From Alkalimonas sp. (GTDB lineage: Bacteria > Pseudomonadota > Gammaproteobacteria > Enterobacterales > Alteromonadaceae): DNA of 7,406 bases. The notes under the pieces were generated by a model that was not told where the DNA came from, did not search any database, and was given only the letters and a program-made list of their open reading frames with translations. The position numbers were made by a program, and so were the translations under genes. Of this stretch, positions 1 to 6,582 are shown piece by piece. The first letter of the stretch is position 1, and every line of letters starts with the position of its first letter. The stretch spans positions 1 to 7,406 of the forward strand of contig JAIUMG010000167.1 of assembly GCA_022565655.1 (NCBI GenBank), in the 5' to 3' direction.

Positions 1-1683
1 GCAGCAAAACAGCAGCTTTTCCTGATGAAGTTTCAGTAGAAATTGTTTCAGATAGAAAGGGTTGCCGCTGGTTTTTTTAATCAGCATATCTGCCAAAGGT
101 TGCAGCTCTGTCTCGGTGTGTTGCAAGGTATCGCTCAGAAATTGCAAGATAGCTTGTTCAGAGAGGGGGTTAATGGCGATATGCTGCAGTCTGGCCTGGC
201 TTTGTTCCATTGCATCCAGCGTAAAGTGTAAAGGATGCCCTGGTTGTACTTCATTCTTCCGGAAGCTGAGTATCAGCATGATGTTGCCAGCACTGGGATC
301 ACTGGCCAATAGCTCTAACCAGCGCAGGGTAGCACGGTCAGCCCACTGCATATCATCGAGAAATAACACCAGGGTTCGGTGTTGCTCTGAAAATACACGG
401 CTGATACGCAGCAGCAGTTGATTAAATCGGCTCTGACTGTTGTGGTCGGTTAAGCTGTGCTGTTCAGCAGGTGTTAGAATTGGCCGCCACTCAGGGATGA
501 ACTCGGTGAGTAATACGGCCTCATCTCCAGCTGCTTGTTTCAGTAACTCTTGCCAGCGTTTAAGCTCTGCATCCGGCTGTTGCAAAATCGACTCAGCCAG
601 TTGCGCCATGGCACTTTTCAGTCCTGAAAAAACAGAGTTTTGCAGATATTGATCGTGCTTTCCCTGCACAAAAAAGGTTTGATTGTTTAAAGTGTGTGGA
701 TGAAGCCTTTCAATAACACTGGTTTTTCCAGCGCCGGAGTAGCCTTGTACGGTGACCACCTGAAGTTCTGAAGAGTGATTCGTTTGTTCAAAGGTTTGCT
801 GCAGTAACTGCAGCGCATCGGCTCGCTCATACAAGGTATCTGGAAAGGGCAACTGCCTGATCCCCAGATAAACAGATGGATGGAATCTTGCCACACTTGG
901 ATCTGATCCTTGTTGCGCGCATTGCTGAATGTCCTGCACCACGCCATCGATGGAGTGATAGCGTTGATTAGGATCTTTGTGCAGCAATGTATGGATAATG
1001 GTGGCTAACCTGGGGTCGGTATCTGGTTTTAACTCCAGCAAGTTCTGTGGATTTTTTGCAATATGCGCATGCACCAACTCCAGTGGTTGCTGCTGCTCAA
1101 AAGGAAAACGCCCGGCAACCAGGGCGTAACTCAAGACACCAAGCGCATATAAATCGGCACGCTGATCGAGTGGGCAATGCACTCGACCCGTTGCTTCGGG
1201 GGCCAGGGTTCGAAGCATGGCCAGATCCAGCTCAGATTTTACCTGCAGGGGGTGAACTGAGCTGATGGTGGAGGCAAAGCGACTGTTGAGTAAACAGGCT
1301 TGATCTCCGGCTTCCGACCAATACAAGGATTCAGCCTTAAGTTCACCCAGTATGTAGCCTGATTGATGAATATGTTGCAGAAGCTGCAATAGAGCAGAGA
1401 CGACGGTTAATACTGGAAGTTGCTGTTGACGAATGCATTCACCGACTTCATAAAAGCCAAGCTTGTACTGTTGAACCGGTATCACCCGATAGTGATAGCC
1501 ATCAGCATCAAAGCTATCAATGGGTTGAACTAACCAAGGCTGAGTAGCGGCCGAACGGGCCGATAAAGCAACCTGGTGCAGAAAGACCTGTTGCTGCTTG
1601 GAATTTGTAGCCATAAATAACCGATGGTCAGGGGCTAGCGCAGGCCGTTCAGTTAACCCATTAAATTGTGACAACCCGAGCAT
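1..1683 (-). CDS. Hybrid signalling protein: degenerate Ser/Thr-kinase domain plus AAA ATPase (N-terminal part, runs off left edge)
   Basis: Reading the minus strand from ATG at 1683 gives 561 open codons to base 1 with no stop, so the C-terminus lies outside the window. Residues about 1-275 have a protein-kinase C-lobe layout: a catalytic-loop equivalent GELKAESL (113-120), APE (161-163), DLYALGV with the helix-F Asp (D177), and a GRFPF segment. The catalytic HRD is replaced by L112-G113-E114, the loop Asn by S119, and DFG by N133-S134-R135. No glycine loop or VAIK lysine is visible, so phosphotransfer is doubtful. A linker with LYER (284-287, usually LYGR) leads into an ATPase with Walker A GYSGAGKT (314-321), Walker B LVLFLDDMQWAD (438-449) and a following LILSFRKNEV strand. 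This order matches cytoplasmic multidomain sensors that continue into helical repeats, GAF/PAS and a histidine kinase; that continuation is inferred. An in-frame stop at 1702-1704 fixes ATG 1683 as the earliest ATG. M24 is a weaker alternative without a clear ribosome site. Confidence 0.9.
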   Translation of the reverse strand, partial: MLGLSQFNGLTERPALAPDHRLFMATNSKQQQVFLHQVALSARSAATQPWLVQPIDSFDADGYHYRVIPVQQYKLGFYEVGECIRQQQLPVLTVVSALLQLLQHIHQSGYILGELKAESLYWSEAGDQACLLNSRFASTISSVHPLQVKSELDLAMLRTLAPEATGRVHCPLDQRADLYALGVLSYALVAGRFPFEQQQPLELVHAHIAKNPQNLLELKPDTDPRLATIIHTLLHKDPNQRYHSIDGVVQDIQQCAQQGSDPSVARFHPSVYLGIRQLPFPDTLYERADALQLLQQTFEQTNHSSELQVVTVQGYSGAGKTSVIERLHPHTLNNQTFFVQGKHDQYLQNSVFSGLKSAMAQLAESILQQPDAELKRWQELLKQAAGDEAVLLTEFIPEWRPILTPAEQHSLTDHNSQSRFNQLLLRISRVFSEQHRTLVLFLDDMQWADRATLRWLELLASDPSAGNIMLILSFRKNEVQPGHPLHFTLDAMEQSQARLQHIAINPLSEQAILQFLSDTLQHTETELQPLADMLIKKTSGNPFYLKQFLLKLHQEKLLFCC

Positions 1684-1687
1684 AATA

Positions 1688-1691
1688 CTCC
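1688..1691 (-). promoter_or_regulatory. Ribosome binding site for the hybrid signalling gene
   Basis: The minus strand carries GGAG four bases before ATG 1683. The spacing is short, but it is the only purine-rich site near either candidate start, so it supports 1683 over the internal ATG at residue 24. Confidence 0.5.
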
Positions 1692-1893
1692 ATCTGGCAG
1701 TTTATTGGCTGCGTCTAGCTTAGTTCGTTCGCCATGAAGAATAAAGATTTTTCACAATGATTTGGTGGGGCTTCGTAATGCGATTCAGTTTGTTTAGCCT
1801 AGCAGGATCCGATACTATTTCATTATTGGCTTAAGTACTTTGGTTTCTTGTCGTTGCATAAACACGTGATAGCATGAACGCAAGTGCCTACTC

Positions 1894-1901
1894 AGGATAG
1901 G
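1894..1901 (+). promoter_or_regulatory. Ribosome binding site for the TonB-dependent receptor
   Basis: AGGATAGG precedes ATG 1907. AGGA at 1894-1897 is nine bases from the start codon, a normal spacing, and supports the start that gives a complete signal peptide. Confidence 0.6.
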
Positions 1902-1906
1902 TAAGT

Positions 1907-4141
1907 ATGTCTTATAAAAGTTTGTTTCCTGCCTCAATCTGTAGTGTTTTGGTGGGAGTGAGTTCATGGTCGGTTGAGGCGCAGCCAGCCCCTTGGTCTG
2001 AACCGGAGTCGGTTGAAGTGATCGAAGTTCATGCGCAGCGCCGTTTGCAAGATATCTACGATGTGTCTGTTGCGGTTACATTGATTGATGGTGAGTACTT
2101 AAAGCAACGCCAGATCAAAGACAGCGTTGAGCTGGCCGCATTATCACCAAACTTTATTGCCAGCAATGCCGCTGCAGAGGGAACTACTCCAGCCTTTAGT
2201 ATGCGTGGTGTTGGCATGTTCGATTACAATACCTCAACTGTATCGCCGATAGCTATATACAGTGATGATGTGGTCAGTGGCGGAGCCAGCTTTCTGAGTT
2301 CTCAACTATTTGATCTGGAGCGGGTCGAGATCATACGGGGCCCGCAAGGAACCTTGTTTGGCCGTAACACCACAGGTGGCGCTATTTTACTGATGTCGGC
2401 GATGCCCGAAGCTGAATTTGGCGGTTATATCCGTGCCAGTGCAGCTGAGCAGCGGCATTATCGGGCTCAAGGCGCGCTCAATGCGCCACTGAGTGACGAT
2501 ACCGCTATTCGTTTTGCTTTTAACTGGCAAGATTACCAATACAGCATGAATAATGTGTTCCCCGATGCACCGGCTGCCGGGATGGAACAGGCCAGCTTTC
2601 GCTTGTTGCTTAGCACGCAATGGCACGATTGGGATGTGCTGCTGAGGCTATCCTCCGAGCATTGGCAGGGCGTACCTAAGCCGGTGTACAGTGCCGGTAT
2701 TTTCAGTGATCTGGCTACAGGGACCTTGTGTCCGATTTCTTTAGTGGGTACCAGAGACTGCGTCGATGGCTTTGGCATGAGTGTCGCCAGTGATGATTAC
2801 TGGACTACAGCCGTCAATACGGCAGAAAAACGTAATCGCACCGATAGCTGGGGCGCTAGTGTGCACCTGAGCCGTGAATTCAGCCCGGAGTTTAGTCTGA
2901 AATCAGTCAGTGCCTACAAAACCTTTAACCGGACTCATTTTTGGGATGCCGATGGCCCGGGTCAGTTTATTGAAGGCTTACTGGGTTCCAACACTGATTT
3001 TTTTAGTCAGGAGTTGACCCTTTACTGGGATCAGGGCAAACGTTTCTGGACCGCAGGTCTGTTTTATCTGCAAGAAGAGCTTGAACAAAACAACAGCCTG
3101 GATTTATTTCGGGATTTTCGGGTGGTTCCTGAGTTGGCGGATATTCCGGCTCAATTTTTTTATGACAATACCCTGAACAATAAATCAATGGCCGCTTATG
3201 CTCAGCTGGATCAGCAGTTGAGTCAGCGTTTTACCTTAACTGCTGGTCTGCGGATCACCGATGAGAGCACGCGTTACCGGGCTCGTAGCGATTTGGATAC
3301 GGTGGCATTTTTTATTCCGCAGCTGTGGGATCTGTCAGGTCGGGTGTCTGATACGGAGTGGACGGGCAAGCTGGCGTTAAACCAGCGGTTAAACCCCAAC
3401 CATATGATGTATTACAGCTACTCCAGAGGCTATAAAAGTGGTGGCTACAACGGCGGCTTTGCCAGTAGCGCGGAAGAAGCAGCCAACTCAGCGTATGGGC
3501 CTGAGTATCTTGATGCCTGGGAAATTGGCAGTCGCTGGCGTTCAGACAATGGTCGTATGCGCTGGGATCTGGCGGCGTTTTATTATGATTACCGTGATCA
3601 GCAAACCTTCGTCAATTTCAGCAGTGGTGTTGCGCCGTATCATGTATTGAAAAATGCCGGTGACGGCCAGATCTTTGGCCTGGAGTCGGAATGGCGCTAT
3701 CAACCCAGCCAGCAGCTGGAGCTGCATGTGGTACTGGGCTATATTCCAACCGCAAAATTAGGCGAGTATCGTGAAGGCGAGTTATTTGTCGCCGATACCC
3801 GTTTACCTTTTACGCCTGAGTGGACTGCTGGTGCAGCCATCCAGTACCAGCAGTCACTCAGACAGACTACTTTGTTGTGGCAGCTGGGAGTGGATTATCA
3901 GTCGTCTGTTTATTTTGATCAATACGAAGACCCGTATACCCGCCAAGCAGGGTACAGCTTGTGGCATGGTCGGGTAGGCTGGCAGCTAACCGCTGATCTT
4001 GAGCTGGCATTTTGGGGCAAAAACCTGTTTAATCAAGAATATACTGAGCTGAAGTTTGACTCGATTGCCGCATTGGGCGCTATTACCCAATTACGCGGTG
4101 AAGCCCGGCAGCTCGGGGTCGAGATCAGCTATCATTTCTAA
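1907..4141 (+). CDS. TonB-dependent outer-membrane receptor
   Basis: A complete 744-residue protein. Residues 1-25 form a signal peptide with probable cleavage after VEA. A TonB-box-like segment VEVIEVHAQRR (36-46) follows. The plug domain (about 47-170) carries FSMRGVG (97-103), YSDDV (118-122) and the diagnostic RVEIIRGPQGTLFGRNTTGG run (139-158). The rest alternates aromatic and polar residues as a 22-strand barrel does, and the chain ends in SYHF with a terminal Phe, the usual signal for BAM-mediated insertion. Cys275 and Cys285 are ten residues apart in what should be an extracellular loop, so a loop disulfide is likely. Such receptors import iron chelates, cobalamin, oligosaccharides or other scarce ligands using TonB-ExbBD energy. 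The substrate cannot be read here: no sigma/FecR pair, carbohydrate enzyme or siderophore gene is adjacent, and no N-terminal signalling extension precedes the plug. Length and both domains look complete, with no frameshift. Confidence 0.97.
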   Translation: MSYKSLFPASICSVLVGVSSWSVEAQPAPWSEPESVEVIEVHAQRRLQDIYDVSVAVTLIDGEYLKQRQIKDSVELAALSPNFIASNAAAEGTTPAFSMRGVGMFDYNTSTVSPIAIYSDDVVSGGASFLSSQLFDLERVEIIRGPQGTLFGRNTTGGAILLMSAMPEAEFGGYIRASAAEQRHYRAQGALNAPLSDDTAIRFAFNWQDYQYSMNNVFPDAPAAGMEQASFRLLLSTQWHDWDVLLRLSSEHWQGVPKPVYSAGIFSDLATGTLCPISLVGTRDCVDGFGMSVASDDYWTTAVNTAEKRNRTDSWGASVHLSREFSPEFSLKSVSAYKTFNRTHFWDADGPGQFIEGLLGSNTDFFSQELTLYWDQGKRFWTAGLFYLQEELEQNNSLDLFRDFRVVPELADIPAQFFYDNTLNNKSMAAYAQLDQQLSQRFTLTAGLRITDESTRYRARSDLDTVAFFIPQLWDLSGRVSDTEWTGKLALNQRLNPNHMMYYSYSRGYKSGGYNGGFASSAEEAANSAYGPEYLDAWEIGSRWRSDNGRMRWDLAAFYYDYRDQQTFVNFSSGVAPYHVLKNAGDGQIFGLESEWRYQPSQQLELHVVLGYIPTAKLGEYREGELFVADTRLPFTPEWTAGAAIQYQQSLRQTTLLWQLGVDYQSSVYFDQYEDPYTRQAGYSLWHGRVGWQLTADLELAFWGKNLFNQEYTELKFDSIAALGAITQLRGEARQLGVEISYHF

Positions 4142-4292
4142 CCGAGCTATTGCAGAGTCATGCTTCTGCTACATGTTTCTGCTAGTTAGCTGGTTACGAT
4201 GAAGAGCAGTTCAGGAGACAACTGGCGGAGCAATAGACAATAATGTGCGGTATGCCTGCCAGATTCTAATTATAATTACAGGGAAATAGCAC
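4142..4292. other. Intergenic gap between receptor and W-rich membrane protein
   Basis: There are 151 bases without a gene. A small hairpin (GCAGA at 4152-4156, TCTGC at 4165-4169) has no following T-tract, so I see no convincing terminator after the receptor. AGGG at 4280-4283, nine bases before ATG 4293, is the probable ribosome binding site of the next gene. Read-through from the receptor is possible, but the gap is long for a tight operon. Confidence 0.5.
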
Positions 4293-5432
4293 ATGCGACT
4301 ACAACTTATCTGGCCATTGCTAGCAACATTACTGGTGCCGTTAGCGGTGGCCTGGCTGGTGTACCCCAACCACTTACCGCCAGGATTTGGTGAGTTTCCA
4401 CCTCAATTTCAAGGCGATGCGCCGGGTTTTAATCTGCTGGTCTTTATCCTGGTTGCTATCGGTGCAGCATTCATTAGCGCTCTGGTGATATGGCCGCAAA
4501 AATTCGGTTTTAAAGGAGCCCCCGTGCAGCCTGCCGCTGCTAAGAAGCCATTGCCCTGGTGGTTCTGGGCTGGCGCTGTGGTTACGCTGTTTTTCTGGTG
4601 GCTAATGTGGTCACACTCCATGCTGTTTGGCGAGCTAGTCTACTGGTCGTTCACACCGCTCTGGTGGGGTTTTATCTTTGTGCTGGATGGTCTGGTGTAT
4701 CACCGCAACAATGGTGCCTCGCTGGCCAGTCGCAAGCCCTGGTTATTGGGGGTAGCTGGCCTGGTGTCTATTGTCGGCTGGGTTTATTTTGAGTTTTTTG
4801 ACTATTTCGTACTGGAAAACTGGTATTACCCGCAGGCCGATCAGGCACCCTGGTCACAGCAGTTACTGAGTATCGAGTTCTTACTGACTTACAGCACCGT
4901 CACTCCGGTGTTGTTTCAATGGTATAACTTGCTGAACACCTTTCCTAAATTAGTTGCTCGTTACCAAAATGGCCCGAAGATGCCCTTAAATGCCAATTGG
5001 TTGCTGGCCATTGGTCTGGCGCTGTTGGCTGTGATGGTGATTTGGCCTTATCCGTTTTTCTGGGTGGTGTGGATAGGCCCGTTTCTGGTGCTGATCGCAA
5101 CCTTACAGCGCTTGAATATATGGACGCCGTTTAGCGATATAGCTAAGGGCAATTGGACTGCTGGTGTGCTGATTGCCGTGTCGTCACTGCTAAATGGTTT
5201 GTTCTGGGAATTCTGGAATTTTGGCAGCCACTTTTTTGTGACTGAGCCGGTCACTAACCCAAATTACTGGGTGTACAACATCCCTTATGTCAATGTGATC
5301 CACTTGTTCTCAGAGATGCCGTTGTTAGGCTACTTTGGCTATTTGCCATTTGGTGTGATTGTCTGGTTGTTTTTTATCTGGAGCGGCAAGCTGATTGGTT
5401 TTGATACTGATATTAGGCAAAGTAAGTTTTAG
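4293..5432 (+). CDS. Tryptophan-rich multi-pass inner-membrane protein of unknown function, with internal duplication
   Basis: A complete 379-residue protein with about eight to ten hydrophobic segments, including roughly 5-24, 46-67, 89-107, 113-135, 150-172, 192-212, 236-270, 290-306 and 345-366. I count 28 tryptophans (about 7 percent), far above normal. Two regions look related. One has WVYFEFFDYF (163-172), ENWYY (175-179), E195-x-LL-x-Y200 and W210. The other has LFWEFWNF (303-310), NYWVY (324-328), E341-x-PLL-x-Y347 and W358. The EMPLLGYFGYLPFG element (341-354) is one I recall from uncharacterised bacterial membrane proteins, but I cannot name a family with an assigned function. The conserved Glu, Asp/Asn and Trp residues at membrane edges suggest a binding pocket or proton-coupled site; this is inference. 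The gene lies 151 bases downstream of the receptor on the same strand, so an inner-membrane partner role is possible but unproven. Confidence 0.9.
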   Translation: MRLQLIWPLLATLLVPLAVAWLVYPNHLPPGFGEFPPQFQGDAPGFNLLVFILVAIGAAFISALVIWPQKFGFKGAPVQPAAAKKPLPWWFWAGAVVTLFFWWLMWSHSMLFGELVYWSFTPLWWGFIFVLDGLVYHRNNGASLASRKPWLLGVAGLVSIVGWVYFEFFDYFVLENWYYPQADQAPWSQQLLSIEFLLTYSTVTPVLFQWYNLLNTFPKLVARYQNGPKMPLNANWLLAIGLALLAVMVIWPYPFFWVVWIGPFLVLIATLQRLNIWTPFSDIAKGNWTAGVLIAVSSLLNGLFWEFWNFGSHFFVTEPVTNPNYWVYNIPYVNVIHLFSEMPLLGYFGYLPFGVIVWLFFIWSGKLIGFDTDIRQSKF

Positions 5433-5537
5433 CAAGTGTTCATGGGACAGTCTCATTATTGGTAGATAATGTAAATATCCAATTCTTAGTGGCTAGAAAA
5501 ACGATCAGGTTCATTTGAAAGCTATAACGGATCAATC

Positions 5538-5552
5538 AAAGTGAAGGATCCA
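5538..5552 (+). repeat. Short direct repeat copy 1 (AAAGTGAAGGATCCA)
   Basis: This 15-mer matches 5604-5618 (AAAGTGAAGTATCCA) at 14 of 15 positions, 66 bases apart. The second copy overlaps the left arm of the large inverted repeat, so this looks like part of one repeat cluster. Confidence 0.5.
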
Positions 5553-5603
5553 TTTATTTAACTCAGAATAGCTTAATCCAGTGCTTAAATATAGTACAAA
5601 GCT

Positions 5604-5618
5604 AAAGTGAAGTATCCA
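5604..5618 (+). repeat. Short direct repeat copy 2 (AAAGTGAAGTATCCA)
   Basis: It differs by one base from the copy at 5538-5552. Its AAAGTGA half (5604-5610) is also complementary to TCACTTT at 5666-5672, which extends the neighbouring inverted repeat outward across a short unpaired stretch. Confidence 0.5.
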
Positions 5619-5661
5619 ACCTTTCACAAATATATTTTAGCATAGAAGTGAAAGGTTGGAT
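5614..5661. repeat. Perfect 14-bp inverted repeat with 20-base loop
   Basis: ATCCAACCTTTCAC (5614-5627) and GTGAAAGGTTGGAT (5648-5661) are exact reverse complements. Outer segments AAAGTGA (5604-5610) and TCACTTT (5666-5672) also pair, and AGTACAAAG near 5593-5601 has a partner CTTTGTACT at 5669-5677. The structure lies between convergent genes, where a bidirectional terminator would fit, but neither side has a T-tract. The arm core GTGAAAGGTT recurs at 6627-6636, which favours a mobile or repeat-family origin. The arm ends ATCCAAC and GTTGGAT match the RYYYAAC/GTTRRRY ends of integron attC sites, although the other attC hallmarks are missing. Confidence 0.7.
5642..5657 (+). repeat. 16-bp direct repeat, left copy (ATAGAAGTGAAAGGTT)
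   Basis: It is identical to 6621-6636, with 979 bases between starts. It overlaps the right arm of the inverted repeat and lies just beyond the 3' end of the minus-strand secreted-protein gene. Together the two copies bracket that gene. Confidence 0.65.
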
Positions 5662-5687
5662 TGTGTCACTTTGTACTTGTAGTTGAT

Positions 5688-6548
5688 TTATCTGTAAACA
5701 ACTATGATCCTACAAACCAAATCAGGTCTTACCCCTGTACATACTCTTACTTCTGTTGCACTTAAAATGTGAAAGGATCCTAATCCAGAAGTGGCAGCAT
5801 TGGTTGCATTATTAAAGTAGTTAGTGTCAAGTATTGAGCCGCTTGGCGCTAACTCGTGATAGTTGCTTTTTTCAGGTATTCTGAAACCGCTATCAAAGCC
5901 AGATCCCTCCACAACTTTAAAATTAAAGTCTAAACTAAAAAAAGTTGAAGTAAACCCCTCAAGCGTCAGATCATATGTTGAACCATCGGGAAAAAGTGCT
6001 GTTATCATAACTTCAGCATTGATATTAAGTACATGCCCTAACAGTGAGCTGGAAATGTACTCTAGGTAAGCAAATGTTGTATCCGCACGTGTGAATATTG
6101 TATCGGCAAAAGATGCTTCAATATATCTTTCTAGCTCTCTCTTTGCAACGTCGCTACCAGCTATAGAGTGTGCGGAATCTAATGGATGGCTTGAAGAGCT
6201 ATTAACCGTGTTATCTGAAAATGACAGAAAGGAGTTAGTATTAATAGTGATCTCGGAAAGATTAATTATTTCCTGTTGTATTAAACTTTTCTCATTCTTA
6301 AATTGGTTAGCTAGTTGAATCTGTTGTGATGATGCCGAAACAAACCTTGTAAAAATGGAGCCATCGGGTAGTTGGCGTGAGTGAGATACTAAAACAGGCC
6401 GAATATTAAAGCTATTTGTAGTCACAAAAATGGCAGTACCATCTGACTCTATTAAGCTTTTTGCCCTATCGATCAGCTCTGCATCACTACAATGCAAGCA
6501 TAGATCCCACTTTTCAGAAGCATCTAGCTTTGCCGAAAAAATTAACAA
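5688..6548 (-). CDS. Secreted cysteine-containing protein of unknown function, start region apparently frame-broken
   Basis: The frame is open for 286 codons from TTG 6548 to TAA 5688, and no in-frame ATG or GTG lies upstream before the stop at 6591-6593. The TTG reading starts MLIFSAKLDASEKWDLCLHC, only the tail of a signal peptide. In the neighbouring frame a well-placed ATG (6571-6569) begins a signal-like MRF and then hits TAG. One extra T in the T5 tract at 6566-6562 would join them into MRFLLLAGLLIFSAKLDA and a protein of about 294 residues. The mature part has a CLHC pair (C17, C20) near the N-terminus and a second pair (C270, C279) near the C-terminus, with a helix-like middle and a beta-rich C-terminal half. 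This pattern suits a periplasmic or exported protein with two disulfides. I recognise no family. GC is about 25-37 percent in the lines counted, well below the neighbours, which suggests transfer. Confidence 0.7.
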   Translation of the reverse strand: MLIFSAKLDASEKWDLCLHCSDAELIDRAKSLIESDGTAIFVTTNSFNIRPVLVSHSRQLPDGSIFTRFVSASSQQIQLANQFKNEKSLIQQEIINLSEITINTNSFLSFSDNTVNSSSSHPLDSAHSIAGSDVAKRELERYIEASFADTIFTRADTTFAYLEYISSSLLGHVLNINAEVMITALFPDGSTYDLTLEGFTSTFFSLDFNFKVVEGSGFDSGFRIPEKSNYHELAPSGSILDTNYFNNATNAATSGLGSFHILSATEVRVCTGVRPDLVCRIIVVYR

Positions 6549-6561
6549 GCCAGCTAAAAGT

Positions 6562-6582
6562 AAAAACGCATAAACATATCCT
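6562..6582 (-). other. Likely native start of the secreted protein: Shine-Dalgarno, ATG and frame-breaking T5 tract
   Basis: AGGA (minus strand, 6582-6579) lies seven bases before ATG 6571-6569, an ideal arrangement. As written, this frame ends after five codons (MRFYF then TAG). The hydrophobic signal segment continues one frame over, beyond a run of five T. A one-base loss in that run, real or a sequencing error, explains both observations. A slippage-based switch is a further possibility, though the tract is short for that. Confidence 0.6.

Larger units (their letters stand above)
1684..1906. promoter_or_regulatory. Divergent intergenic control region between the signalling gene and the TonB-dependent receptor
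   Basis: These 223 bases separate two genes that point away from each other, so both promoters should lie here. The best plus-strand candidate I can read is TTGTCG (1848-1853) with TAGCAT (1870-1875) at a 16-base spacing, four of six matches in each box. That is weak. I found no convincing Fur box, operator palindrome or riboswitch. The shared region leaves open that the two genes are co-regulated, but nothing in the sequence proves it. Confidence 0.4.
5433..5687. other. AT-rich convergent intergenic region carrying repeats
   Basis: There are 255 bases between two convergent genes. I see no protein-coding or RNA gene. The region contains two near-identical 15-base repeats and a perfect 14-bp inverted repeat, listed separately. 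Base composition drops sharply at this point compared with the upstream genes. Confidence 0.5.

Noticed and set aside
62..652. Open frames on the plus strand inside 1-1683
   Set aside because: They overlap a continuous minus-strand frame with clear kinase-fold and Walker motifs, and they contain no recognisable domain.
1811..1827. Fur-box-like GATACT...CATTATT upstream of the TonB receptor
   Set aside because: The two half-like hexamers are separated by four bases rather than the six of the classical 19-bp arrangement, and the middle does not match. Too weak to call iron regulation.
2387..3977. Open frames on either strand within the receptor gene
   Set aside because: They are shadows of the receptor coding frame, whose plug and barrel motifs are unambiguous.
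4271..4276. Perfect TATAAT hexamer upstream of the W-rich membrane protein
   Set aside because: A transcript starting from it would begin near 4283 and cut off the AGGG ribosome site at 4280-4283. No -35 box is found at 16-18 bases.
5614..5661. Intrinsic terminator
   Set aside because: The stem is strong but the loop is 20 bases and neither strand has a following T-run, so it is listed as an inverted repeat instead.
5614..5661. Confident integron attC call
   Set aside because: The end consensus matches, but the 48-base length is short, the stem has no extrahelical bases, the orphan gene has no second attC beside it, and no integrase is present in the window.
5863..6318. Two plus-strand open frames opposite the secreted protein
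   Set aside because: They have no ribosome sites or recognisable features. The minus-strand frame is longer and has signal-peptide and cysteine-pair features.
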